A stretch of 64,000 nucleotides of DNA from Dyadobacter pollutisoli (GTDB lineage: Bacteria; Bacteroidota; Bacteroidia; Cytophagales; Spirosomataceae), in assembly GCF_026625565.1 (NCBI RefSeq), contig NZ_CP112998.1, forward strand, positions 1,242,501 through 1,306,500, written 5' to 3'. This document shows, in pieces, positions 24,486-32,701 of this stretch; positions within the stretch are counted from its first letter, which is position 1, and each line of letters starts with the position of its first letter. The position numbers and the translations under genes were made by a program. The notes beneath the pieces are model-generated. The model made no database searches. It had not been told where the DNA came from and saw only the letters and a list, made by a program, of their open reading frames with translations.

Positions 24486-24539
24486 ATGAAAACCATCACT
24501 CCCGTACTACTTATGAAAACCGTCACTCCTGTACTACAT
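24486..24539 (+). repeat. 27-bp imperfect tandem duplication at a start codon
   Basis: ATGAAAACCATCACTCCCGT... and ATGAAAACCGTCACTCCTGT... are adjacent 27-nt units, each with its own ATG. The duplication gives the amine oxidase two possible starts in the same frame. Confidence 0.85.
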
Positions 24540-26456
24540 CCGCTGCAATCGCTTACTGCTGAGGAAATCAGCAAGTTTGTTGCATTTATCCGCCGTGAAA
24601 AAGGTCTTCCCTACAACACGACCCGTTTTGTCTCTATTGTACTCAAAGAACCTACCAAAGCCGAGGTTGCCAGGTACGCCAATGGGGGAGAAGCACCCGC
24701 GAGGGCTACATTCGCAGTCATTTACGATAGTCTGACCGGCGTCACTCACGAAGTTACCGCGCTGATCAATGAAGAGCAGATCATCAAGTGGAATTCGATC
24801 GACGGTGTGCAGCCTACCATGACCGCCGACGAACAGATTGAATGTGAAGAAGTGATCAAAAATGATCCCGCTTTTGCCGAAGCTTTAAAAAAACACGGCG
24901 TGACCAATCCCGAACTGGTCATGATCGATATCTGGACTGCGGGTAACTACGGAGCGGAAGAGGAAAGTAACCTGCGGCTGGCGCGTCCGCTTTGTTTTGT
25001 AAGAAGCGATGAAACCGACAATGGTTACGCCCGGCCAATCGAAGGTTTGCGCCCGGTAGTGGATTTGCGGCTGATGAAACTGATCCGCATTGAGGATTAT
25101 GGCTATACCCCGCTTCCGCAGCAGTCGGCCAATTACCGCGCCGATCGCGTGAAAACGTTCCGGGCGGATATCAAGCCGCTGGAAATTTCACAACCCGAAG
25201 GGCCAAGTTTCACAGTCAATGGTTACGAAGTGGCGTGGCAGAAATGGAATTTCGTAGTGGGTTTCAATTCAAGGGAAGGGCTGGTTTTACACAACATTAC
25301 CTACAACGACGAAGGCAATGTGCGATCGATCCTCTACCGCGCCTCCCTTTCCGAAATGGTAGTGCCTTATGGTGATCCGACGTCTACGCAGAAACGTAAA
25401 AATGCATTTGATACCGGCGAATATGGCATGGGGCAATGTGCCAACAGCCTCACATTGGGCTGCGATTGCCTGGGTTATATTCATTACCTGGATGCAGTGA
25501 TGAACAACAGCCGGGGCGAGATCGTGACGATCGGGAACGCGATATGCATGCACGAAGAAGATTACGGGATTCTTTGGAAACACACCGACCGCCGCGATGG
25601 AAAAGCCGAGGTAAGGCGGTCGAGAAGATTGGTGATATCCTCTGTTTCGACCGTTGAAAATTATGAATACGGGTTTTTCTGGTATCTCTATCAGGATGGG
25701 AATATCCAGTTTGAGATCAAGTTGACTGGGATTTTATCGCTTGGAACCCTGCCCGAAGGTGTGAAATCCAAATACGGTACGCTGGTTGCGCCGCAGGTTT
25801 ACGCGCCCAACCATCAGCATTTTTTCAACATGCGCCTTGATTTTGATCTGGACGGAGAATCCAATTCAGTATATGAGCTGGATGTTGTCGCCGAAGAGGA
25901 AGGGGAGGGCAATCCTTTTGAAAACGCATTTTATGCAAAAGCAACCCTGCTGGATACCGAGAAGAATGCAAGAAGAAAAATGAACTTGCCCACAGCCCGA
26001 ACCTGGAAAATAGTCAACCCCAATTCCAAAAATGCATTGGGCGAGCCGGTTGGCTACAAGCTGATGCCGGGGGATAACTGTTTTCCATTCGCTAACGAGC
26101 GCACCAGCTGGTACCGCAGGGCAGGATTTGTACAAAACCATTTGTGGGTCACACCGTTTGAAGAGTCCGAAATGTTTGCTGCCGGGGATTATCCCAATCA
26201 GCATCAGGGCGGCGACGGACTGATCAAATGGACAGAACAGGACCGGAATGTGGCCGACCAGGATATCGTGATTTGGTATACCATGGGGCATACCCATATT
26301 CCGAGAATGGAGGATTATCCGGTGATGCCCACGGCGTATATTGGATTTTTATTAAAGCCAAACGGATTTTTTACCCAAAATCCTGCCAACGATGTGCCGC
26401 CGTCTGTTCCCCAGAAAGCCGGAAACGCAGCACCGGGACCTTCCTGCTGTCATTAA
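24486..26456 (+). CDS. Cytosolic copper amine oxidase (TPQ-type)
   Basis: The 656-residue protein has the complete copper amine oxidase layout: N-terminal alpha/beta domains, the catalytic Asp region FDTGEYGMG, and the cofactor motif TVENYEY in which Tyr393 (numbered from ATG 24486) would become topaquinone. The copper ligands are the His-x-His in APNHQHFFN and the late His in MGHTHIPRMEDY. It converts primary amines to aldehydes with release of ammonia and hydrogen peroxide. There is no signal peptide, so it is cytosolic. The first 27 nt of the coding sequence are imperfectly duplicated (MKTITPVLL / MKTVTPVLH), so the original start may be ATG 24513. It follows the transporter by 17 nt and may be co-transcribed. 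Confidence 0.9.
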   Translation: MKTITPVLLMKTVTPVLHPLQSLTAEEISKFVAFIRREKGLPYNTTRFVSIVLKEPTKAEVARYANGGEAPARATFAVIYDSLTGVTHEVTALINEEQIIKWNSIDGVQPTMTADEQIECEEVIKNDPAFAEALKKHGVTNPELVMIDIWTAGNYGAEEESNLRLARPLCFVRSDETDNGYARPIEGLRPVVDLRLMKLIRIEDYGYTPLPQQSANYRADRVKTFRADIKPLEISQPEGPSFTVNGYEVAWQKWNFVVGFNSREGLVLHNITYNDEGNVRSILYRASLSEMVVPYGDPTSTQKRKNAFDTGEYGMGQCANSLTLGCDCLGYIHYLDAVMNNSRGEIVTIGNAICMHEEDYGILWKHTDRRDGKAEVRRSRRLVISSVSTVENYEYGFFWYLYQDGNIQFEIKLTGILSLGTLPEGVKSKYGTLVAPQVYAPNHQHFFNMRLDFDLDGESNSVYELDVVAEEEGEGNPFENAFYAKATLLDTEKNARRKMNLPTARTWKIVNPNSKNALGEPVGYKLMPGDNCFPFANERTSWYRRAGFVQNHLWVTPFEESEMFAAGDYPNQHQGGDGLIKWTEQDRNVADQDIVIWYTMGHTHIPRMEDYPVMPTAYIGFLLKPNGFFTQNPANDVPPSVPQKAGNAAPGPSCCH

Positions 26457-26479
26457 AAAACGCTTAAGGGAATCTGGCG

Positions 26480-26890
26480 ATGGAGAGAAACGGAGATATC
26501 CTAAGACGGCCTTTTGGCTGGATGCATGAGGCGATCAAAATGGCTGCCGCAATCGGTATGTTGTTGTTGCCCAAATGCAGTTTATGCCTGGCTGCCTATC
26601 TGAACCTGTTCAGCATATTTGGGATCTCTTTTCGAAGTTATGCTTCGTGGGTTATGCCGGTATTGCTGTCGCTGCTCGTCATCAATCTTATGGTAGCCTA
26701 CCTGAAAGCCCGCAAAATGGGCAGCTATCCTGCATTTGTGATGCTGATGGTGGGAGGTGGGCTGCTTTTTATGGGGAAGGTTTGGTTATTGAAAGAAGCT
26801 TTGAGCTATGCGGGATTATTATTCCTGGCAACCGGTTCAGTTATCCAGCTATGGCAGTCGCGCAGGATTTGCAGTCGTTCGTTTTTATAG
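26480..26890 (+). CDS. MerC-like small membrane protein
   Basis: The 136-residue protein has four predicted membrane helices and the motif LLLPKCSLCLAAYL (CxxC near residue 33) at the start of the first, as in MerC/MerT-type metal uptake proteins. The family moves soft metals such as Hg(II) across the inner membrane. It begins 24 nt after the copper amine oxidase stop. Copper supply for the oxidase is an attractive but unproven reading; no metal specificity can be derived. The ATG at 26480 is followed by a second possible start at 26522. Confidence 0.6.
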   Translation: MERNGDILRRPFGWMHEAIKMAAAIGMLLLPKCSLCLAAYLNLFSIFGISFRSYASWVMPVLLSLLVINLMVAYLKARKMGSYPAFVMLMVGGGLLFMGKVWLLKEALSYAGLLFLATGSVIQLWQSRRICSRSFL

Positions 26891-26952
26891 CAGGTAGTTC
26901 CAGGGCGAATACCTGTTTACAGCATAATGATAGGCATTAAAAATTATCGCAG

Positions 26953-26965
26953 GCCCCGGCGGGGC
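26953..26965. terminator. Small GC-rich hairpin
   Basis: GCCCC and GGGGC pair around GGC downstream of the MerC-like gene. No T-run follows. It lies 40 nt before the AraC-type gene. Confidence 0.3.
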
Positions 26966-27004
26966 AACTTAAATTGCAGGGTAAAAACGTAAGAAGGTCA
27001 GGCA

Positions 27005-27886
27005 ATGAAAACAAAATCGACACGTACCATATTGGATCTGGGCGCGCTGGGGGTGGACAATGCGGTGCTGCTTGGAAGGTATTCATACTATGGTGCGTCC
27101 AGCAGTTTGCAGCCCCATATGCATGAGAGCATCATGGAAATTGTTTATTGCGACAGAGGCCAGCAGGTTTATGAAGTGGGGCAGCAACAATTCATGATCC
27201 GGGGCGGTGACCTATTTGTAACTTTCCCCAATGAGCAGCACAGCACCGCCGACCAGCCGGAGGAAAAGGGAATTGTGTATTGGCTTCAGATTGAGATTCC
27301 AGCAGATATCAGCCATTTCCTGGGTTACAGCGGTAAAAACGCAGCCAGTTTGCTAAATGCGCTGAAAAACCTTCCTGCCAGACATTTCAGAGGGAACACG
27401 ATGATCCGGAAATATTTGGACGAAATCTTTCAGTTCGGCAAAGAAACCGCTACCGATTTTGACAGATTATCGATCCACATCCGGCTCGCTCAGTTATTGC
27501 AACTGGTCGTAGTATGCTCAGAGACAGCCCGGAACCAGCCCGGCAATAGCCTGAGAATCGAAAGGGTGAAAAAATACATTGAAGACTATTTGGATACAAA
27601 TCTTTCTATTCCCGTACTCGCCAGCCACCACCGGATTTCCCAATCCCATTTTAAAAGATGGTTTAAAAATGAAGTCGGGGTGACGCCCATGGATTATATT
27701 CAGCGAAGGAAAATAGAGCGGGCGAAAAAAAAATTGGCCCACCACAGGGAGTTCAATGTGATGGATATCGCTTACCAGCTCAATTTTTCATCATCCCAGT
27801 ATTTCGCGACCGTCTTTAAAAAGTACGCCGGGCAGACCCCGCTGGAATACCGCAGCCGGTTTTTTATAGAAGACCTGGCGAACTAA
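27005..27886 (+). CDS. AraC-family transcriptional regulator
   Basis: The 293-residue protein has an N-terminal cupin-like sensor (HMHESIMEIVYCDRG, RGGDLFVTFPNEQHST) and a C-terminal double helix-turn-helix (IPVLASHHRISQSHFKRWFK, VMDIAYQLNFSSSQYFATVF, ending LEYRSRF). This is the arrangement of sugar-responsive AraC activators. Its 3' end overlaps the convergent symporter gene by 4 nt, and that symporter plus the dioxygenase are its most likely targets. The cupin would bind a sugar or related small molecule. Confidence 0.88.
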   Translation: MKTKSTRTILDLGALGVDNAVLLGRYSYYGASSSLQPHMHESIMEIVYCDRGQQVYEVGQQQFMIRGGDLFVTFPNEQHSTADQPEEKGIVYWLQIEIPADISHFLGYSGKNAASLLNALKNLPARHFRGNTMIRKYLDEIFQFGKETATDFDRLSIHIRLAQLLQLVVVCSETARNQPGNSLRIERVKKYIEDYLDTNLSIPVLASHHRISQSHFKRWFKNEVGVTPMDYIQRRKIERAKKKLAHHREFNVMDIAYQLNFSSSQYFATVFKKYAGQTPLEYRSRFFIEDLAN

Positions 27887-29181
27887 CCTTGGCGGCTTTT
27901 ACCCACCTTGTAGCCGGAAACGGAATAATATAAAAGGAACAGATAAGATGGGATCAGCACCAGATAGGCGATTTGAGGATTGTACCGGTCACTGAGCCCG
28001 CCATAAACCAGGGGAGAAAGAGCGGCGCCGATCAGCCCCATGATCAGCAGAGCCGAACCTGTTTTGGTGAATTTGCCCAGTCCATCCATCGCCAGCGGCC
28101 ATATTGCAGGCCAGATGAGCGCATTACCCAGTCCAAGCATTGCGATCATCCAAAGCGAAGCTTTTCCATCCGACATCACGGCAATCATCGTAAAAACAAT
28201 ACCGATAACAGACGAAAACAAAAGTGCCTTCCGCTGGTTGATCCACCTGGGAATGGTGAAGATCCCGATGATATAGCTGACGATCATAATCAGGAGTGTA
28301 TAGGTAGAGAAGAACTTGGCTTCCTTAAATGTAGCTCCCTGAAATTCTCCGTAGTTGATGATCGAATCCACTGCCAATACCTCCACCGTCGATCCGAAGA
28401 AAATAGCTACTGCGCCCAGCAAAAGATATGGAAATTGGAAGATGCTTGTTTTCTCAGTCGAGGCAGGTTCCGCGTTGATATCCTCATCGGCGATATCCGG
28501 CAGGGACGCGAAGCGGATCAAAATACCCAGTACCAGCAATGTAACACTTAGGATCACATAGGGTACGATCAGTCTTGCAGCCAGGTCATCGAGCAATCGG
28601 ACCTGTTCCGGAGCTGACAGGTTTGGCAGCATAGCCACGAGCCGGTCGATTTCGTCCGGATCTTTTGAAATCGCGCCAAGCAGCAACAGCGGGGCGATTG
28701 CACCGGCTACCTTGTTACATACACCCATCACGCTCATTCGCATCGCGGCACTGTCGATCGGCCCTAGAATGGTAATGTACGGATTGGCGGCAGTTTGCAG
28801 AAGTGTAAGCCCAGTTGCCTGCACGAATAAGCCGGCCAGGAACAAACCGTACACCCTGTGCATCGCCGCCGGAATAAAAATGAGGCTTCCGGAAGCCATT
28901 ATCCACAAGCCGAGTACCATTCCATTTTTGTAGCCTGTCCTCTTAATAATATAGGAAGAGGGGAAGGCCATGATGAAGTAGGAAACATAGAATGCAAAGG
29001 CGACGAGCATTGCCTGCTGGATGGTAAGCTGGCAGGCCAATTTGAAATACGGGATGAGTACCGCATTTACCCAACTGACGAAACCGAACACAAAAAACAA
29101 CATCCCGATGATAATGGTGTATTTGGTCTGGCTGCTGTTTTCGAAACCGGCAGGTGCGCCGATCACTACTGATTTTTCCAT
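27883..29181 (-). CDS. FucP-like sugar:proton symporter (MFS)
   Basis: The 432-residue protein has 12 predicted membrane helices and FHS-family marks: FFVFGFVSWVNAVLIPYFK in helix 1, the FPSSYIIKRTGYKNGM loop, ATGLTLLQTAANPYITILGP in helix 4. FucP/GluP relatives import fucose, glucose, galactose or similar sugars. It follows the dioxygenase gene by 1 nt on the same strand and is convergent with the AraC gene. It is an alternative sugar importer to the ExuT-like protein at 23179. Confidence 0.87.
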   Translation of the reverse strand: MEKSVVIGAPAGFENSSQTKYTIIIGMLFFVFGFVSWVNAVLIPYFKLACQLTIQQAMLVAFAFYVSYFIMAFPSSYIIKRTGYKNGMVLGLWIMASGSLIFIPAAMHRVYGLFLAGLFVQATGLTLLQTAANPYITILGPIDSAAMRMSVMGVCNKVAGAIAPLLLLGAISKDPDEIDRLVAMLPNLSAPEQVRLLDDLAARLIVPYVILSVTLLVLGILIRFASLPDIADEDINAEPASTEKTSIFQFPYLLLGAVAIFFGSTVEVLAVDSIINYGEFQGATFKEAKFFSTYTLLIMIVSYIIGIFTIPRWINQRKALLFSSVIGIVFTMIAVMSDGKASLWMIAMLGLGNALIWPAIWPLAMDGLGKFTKTGSALLIMGLIGAALSPLVYGGLSDRYNPQIAYLVLIPSYLFLLYYSVSGYKVGKSRQG

Positions 29182-29182
29182 A

Positions 29183-29956
29183 TTATCCGGCGAATTCGTC
29201 GTTTTTCAATTGTCTGTCACCCGCGTTTTGTCTGCCATGGTCAAAGCCGTTTTCCCGCTCGTAACAGATCATTTCGCCAGGCCTGAAATTTACGATAAAT
29301 GCCCTTCTTTGATTTTCAGTGGCATTTCCTCTGCTGTAATGCAAAGTCCTTCCGTGGTGGAAAGTGCAGGAGCCAGGTTTGAGCTCGACAGCAACACCTT
29401 CACCCTCGCTGGCCTCGCACATCAGCGCACCGCCCTTTTTCTTGGCAAAGGTATGTGGCCTCACTTCTTTCAGGTTGGATCCCGGCACAAACCACATGCA
29501 GCCGCTGTCCAAAGTGGCGTAGTCCAGCGAAAGCCAGCAACTCGCAGCCCTTTTATCGGGAACATTCAACCAGTAAGCTTCATCCTGGTGCCATGGTGTA
29601 ATGGTGTTGGTAAATGGCGATTTATTGATCAGCATATCAAAATCCATATCAAGATCGTGGCCCATCAGCTGTCTGCTTATTTCCAATGCGCGTTTATGGT
29701 ACGACATTTCCAGAAGCTCAGGTCTGAAATCGCTGGGCCACATGATCTGGGTGATATTCTCTACCGTCCCACTGTTCCCAAGTTCCTCTCCCAGGTCCGA
29801 TCTGCTCGCTCCGACATCGATCTTGCCGGAAAGAAAATCATCATACATTACTTTATAAAGCTCGATTTCTTCACTGGAAATCAGGTCTTCGACAACCAGG
29901 TACCCGTGGGTGGCAAAGAAATTTATTTGCTGTTTTGTAAGCTGAATGTTATCCAT
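29183..29956 (-). CDS. Phytanoyl-CoA dioxygenase (PhyH) family oxygenase
   Basis: The protein is about 257 residues long from the ATG at 29956 (MDNIQLTKQQINFFATHGYL). The frame extends upstream to 29998 but that extension has no family character. The Fe(II)/2-oxoglutarate site is seen as WHQDEAYW (His-x-Asp), a distal His in FHHGRTLHYSRGN, and the following Arg of RRAFIVNFRPG that binds 2-oxoglutarate. Such enzymes hydroxylate small molecules. Its partner is the adjacent sugar symporter (1-nt gap), so a hydroxylated or methylated sugar derivative is a reasonable guess. The AraC gene nearby probably controls both. Confidence 0.85.
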   Translation of the reverse strand: MDNIQLTKQQINFFATHGYLVVEDLISSEEIELYKVMYDDFLSGKIDVGASRSDLGEELGNSGTVENITQIMWPSDFRPELLEMSYHKRALEISRQLMGHDLDMDFDMLINKSPFTNTITPWHQDEAYWLNVPDKRAASCWLSLDYATLDSGCMWFVPGSNLKEVRPHTFAKKKGGALMCEASEGEGVAVELKPGSCTFHHGRTLHYSRGNATENQRRAFIVNFRPGEMICYERENGFDHGRQNAGDRQLKNDEFAG

Positions 29957-30306
29957 GATAATTCTATTAGATACGTAAATGCAGGTTAGTATGCTCAAAT
30001 GTATCTATTACTTACCCCAGGTAATTATGATTTTGTAGGGTGATACAAAATTGAACATTTGAGGTTTACGTTATTTTTTGAATTTTTAATGTTAGGGGGA
30101 GTAGAAGGAAAAAAATATTATCTGTATCACCGTTTCAGGGCTTTTCCTACATGAGCCGATAATAGCGATTCTTAGGCAGTTGAGCTTCACAACTGAATAG
30201 ATTTTCTATATGTAACTTACTTAAAATGAATGAGAAATAGCTGCTTATTATCGAGCAGCCCGGCTAATTGTAGGATAAATTCCTGCCAGAACCGAGAACG
30301 ATAGTT

Positions 30307-30429
30307 GAACACCTGATCAATCCCTTAGATTTATTGCTTGAATTAGCTTGAGAAGCTTGGTCAGGTGTTCGATTTCACTCCCTCCGTCTCCACCTCAGAG
30401 GGAAGTATGATCATTTCCCTCATTTTTTA
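30307..30429 (+). ncRNA. RNA 3'-end-like segment with intrinsic terminator
   Basis: GAACACCTGA (30307-30316) and TCAGGTGTTC (30361-30370) can pair. The right arm runs into GTTCGATTTC and CTCCGTCTCCACC, which look like a tRNA or tmRNA 3' end with an encoded ACC. A hairpin with arms GAGGGAA / TTCCCTC (30398-30421) and the run ATTTTTTATT then ends the transcript. The T-arm pairing is imperfect, so this may be a decayed attachment copy rather than a working RNA. Confidence 0.3.
30398..30429 (+). terminator. Intrinsic terminator
   Basis: A 7-bp stem (30398-30404 with 30415-30421) with a 10-nt loop is followed by ATTTTTTATT. Confidence 0.7.
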
Positions 30430-30541
30430 TTAAAAACAATGAGTGTGTTACTCTTGTATTTTCATAACGCTGTCGTGAAAATAGTTGTGTTTGGTATGGT
30501 GCCGTAATCATTCCGATTAATTGTTAGTACGAGCAATAGGG

Positions 30542-30588
30542 ATTACATTCCGGATAATATTTTTTGCAAATATTATCCGGAATGTAAT
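30542..30588. repeat. 47-bp palindrome, 21-bp perfect arms
   Basis: ATTACATTCCGGATAATATT... (arm 30542-30562) is the exact reverse complement of 30568-30588, with a 5-nt loop. It lies about 90 nt upstream of the IS66 tnpA start. It is not followed by a T-run. Confidence 0.9.
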
Positions 30589-30678
30589 TGGCCATAATTT
30601 TCTGTATTTGCCGATATTTGGTAAGCAATCGCCTATATCCATCTTTCAGGGCTAACCGCCAATAGTGAGCTTTGGGAT

Positions 30679-30981
30679 ATGAGAAAAGAACAAAACAAAC
30701 CCCATCAACGCTATCACCAGCTATACCTTCGATGGAAAAGTAGCGGCAAAGGTGCTCGTGTATTCTGCGAGCAGGAATCAATCAAGTATTCGACATTCTG
30801 GTATTGGGCCAAAAAGTTTAAAACTAGTGCTCTTCCCAAGCATGAGTTCATTGAAATGAAAGTTGATAAGATCGAAGTAAAGTCTTCTCAACCACTTGCC
30901 GAACTACGGCTAACTGATAAAGGTGCGCTCATTTTCTATGAGTTGCCAGAGCCTGAATGGGTAAAAGCATTGCTGTCTTAA
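30679..30981 (+). CDS. tnpA: IS66-family accessory protein TnpA
   Basis: The 100-residue protein matches the first gene of IS66 elements: a HTH-like N-terminus (YHQLYLRWKSSGKGARVFCE) and the pattern YSTFWYWAKKFK. In IS66, TnpA, TnpB and the transposase TnpC are encoded in that order. Here only tnpA is complete, a stub of tnpB follows in the next sequence and tnpC is absent, so the element cannot move by itself. The stop codon TAA at 30979-30981 is followed in the same frame by the tnpB stub. Confidence 0.75.
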   Translation: MRKEQNKPHQRYHQLYLRWKSSGKGARVFCEQESIKYSTFWYWAKKFKTSALPKHEFIEMKVDKIEVKSSQPLAELRLTDKGALIFYELPEPEWVKALLS

Positions 30982-30987
30982 CCGACG

Positions 30988-31257
30988 CTATCCTTATCAT
31001 CGTCTACACGTTACTTCTTATACAACCATCCGGTAGATATGCGCTGCGGAATCTATTCGCTGGCAGGCCTGGCAGCTTGTTTTCTTCTTTTTTTACAATC
31101 GAACAATCTACTCCATAACAGCGAAGGAATTTCCATCATAAGCAATGAGGCCATTGCCAGCTTAACGCTCTTTATCGCGTCGAGCAAACCAGAGGAAATG
31201 GATACTGTGAAGAAATTGGTGATTAGCATATTGAACCGAAACTACCCTTTTTCTTGA
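30988..31257 (+). pseudogene. IS66 tnpB stub fused in frame to a RhuM-Fic C-terminal tail
   Basis: Reading from 30988, the frame starts LSLSSSTRYFLYNHPVDMRC and GIYSLAGL, the conserved N-terminus of IS66 TnpB. At about 31070 it switches, without losing frame, to AACFLLFLQSNNLLHNS, ISNEAIASLTLFIASSKPEE and MDTVKKLVISILNRN, the C-terminal part of a RhuM-Fic protein like that at 1375. The Fic core HxFxDGNKR is missing. This is a recombination product, and the RhuM part shows what the broken tail of the 1375 gene should look like. Confidence 0.8.
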
Positions 31258-31352
31258 AAAAGCGAATACATCGTATGGACAGCCAGAAAATGGGAAGTAT
31301 TTCAAAATCCTTAAGACACAATATTTTGACCTCAATTCAAAATGATAAAATC

Positions 31353-32459
31353 TCAATGTGAGATTTCCACCATCGGGAGATAATACCGTGTATGTCTAAG
31401 TTTTCCAGTCTTTTTTAGGGCTCCGAGGGCTACCATTTCCGCTAGATCTCTGGTTGCAGTGGCTGGAGAAGTTTTGCTAATTCGAATGTAGTTCTCGGCA
31501 CTCAGCCCACCTTTGAAACTTTCCGGTCCTTCCCGAAACAACCGTTGTGCTACTTTGGACTGACGCTCATTCAGCTTATTCCGGAAGTCCTCAAAGTAGC
31601 GCGCCTTTTCCACAATAAATAGAATCAATTTCTGCACATTGACTTGGGCTTTCAATACCTCCTCAGAAAAATAAACTAACCACTTTGTCACCTCCAACGA
31701 GCCATTGGCACGCTCCAAAGCCTGATAATATGCCTTTTTGTTTTGCTCTATGGTACTGGACAGTGAAGTGATCAGGGGATTTTTGGCTCCCATAGTCAAT
31801 GCCTTTTCTGCAATGGCACGTCCGATTCGACCATTTCCGTCCTCAAAGGGGTGAATTAATTCAAAAAACAGGTGAGCCAAACCAGCATGAACCAACGTAG
31901 GTGTTCCTTCATTGAAAGCTCGGTTGAACCAAAGAAGATAATTTTCCATCTCTTTTGGCACCCTATAAGATGGTGGAGCCTCATAGAAAACTTGGGACAA
32001 ATCTAACCTCCCCGAAACAATCTGCATCGGATCTTCATGAACTCGGTAACCTCCAACTATTTCCAAATCTATCCTTCCGTTCATCATCATTTGATGCCAG
32101 GAGAATAGGCGCTCTTGGTCAAGGGGCTCACTGTAACTCTTGTAGAGATCCACCATCATTCGGGAAACACCGGTTTCTTTGGGGCCAGATCTTCTTCCGT
32201 CAGTCTGCAGTCCCAGCTGACCGCGGATAGATGATTGAACAGAATCTCTGTCTAATATCTCCCCTTCAATTTTTGATGTATCCAGCGCTTCGTTGCTCAA
32301 AAGACTCACCTTTAGTTCATCCGCATCGTCAGCCGACACAGAACTGAGTGAACCTAAAATCAAACCCGAATTCCGATGAAATTCGCGTTCTAAATGTATG
32401 AATTCCGCTGGGTCAAATGTGAATTTTGGCCAATCCGGTCTTTCCCATATCCATTTCAT
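31353..32459 (-). CDS. Fic-family adenylyltransferase with DUF4172 N-terminus
   Basis: The 368-residue protein opens with the DUF4172 segment (MKWIWERPDWPKF). It carries an inhibitory-helix motif TSKIEG (S/T-x-x-x-E-G, near residue 61), and has the complete Fic core HPFEDGNGRIGR near residue 207, with the catalytic His and the Arg that contacts ATP. A winged-helix-like C-terminus (ISKTSPATATRDLAEMVALG) follows. These class II Fic enzymes AMPylate protein targets and are held in check by their own N-terminal Glu. It is transcribed away from the XRE gene at 32702 and shares with it a 240-nt control region containing an 11-bp inverted repeat. Confidence 0.9.
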   Translation of the reverse strand: MKWIWERPDWPKFTFDPAEFIHLEREFHRNSGLILGSLSSVSADDADELKVSLLSNEALDTSKIEGEILDRDSVQSSIRGQLGLQTDGRRSGPKETGVSRMMVDLYKSYSEPLDQERLFSWHQMMMNGRIDLEIVGGYRVHEDPMQIVSGRLDLSQVFYEAPPSYRVPKEMENYLLWFNRAFNEGTPTLVHAGLAHLFFELIHPFEDGNGRIGRAIAEKALTMGAKNPLITSLSSTIEQNKKAYYQALERANGSLEVTKWLVYFSEEVLKAQVNVQKLILFIVEKARYFEDFRNKLNERQSKVAQRLFREGPESFKGGLSAENYIRISKTSPATATRDLAEMVALGALKKTGKLRHTRYYLPMVEISH

Positions 32460-32563
32460 CTGTTTATAATTGATTTTTATTGGTCAGATGGAATGCCCTG
32501 AATAATCATCCCACTGTGCGAGAAGTCATTCTCATGGGCATTTCATGAGCTATCAAACTTGTT

Positions 32564-32600
32564 TCTATAACTCAATAATACGAAATAAATGAGTTATAGA
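32564..32600. promoter_or_regulatory. Candidate operator between divergent fic and XRE genes
   Basis: TCTATAACTCA (32564-32574) and TGAGTTATAGA (32590-32600) are a perfect 11-bp inverted repeat with a 15-nt spacer, placed between the two divergent genes. This suits autoregulation by the XRE protein or a cis-acting hairpin. Confidence 0.5.
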
Positions 32601-32701
32601 ATGATTTTCTATTCCTCATAGGCAAAGACTTGGTGAAAAACTATATCGAAAAGCATATAATCAAAAGATTCTGCACATATTTATATGTAAGTACATATAG
32701 A

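Larger units (their letters stand above)
29999..30678. other. Intergenic accessory region with hairpins
   Basis: No protein gene is supported. It holds a half-site AATTTTTAATGTTAG near 30078, an RNA-3'-end-like segment with terminator (30307-30429) and a long palindrome (30542-30588). It is AT-rich and marks the start of the second accessory patch. Confidence 0.5.
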
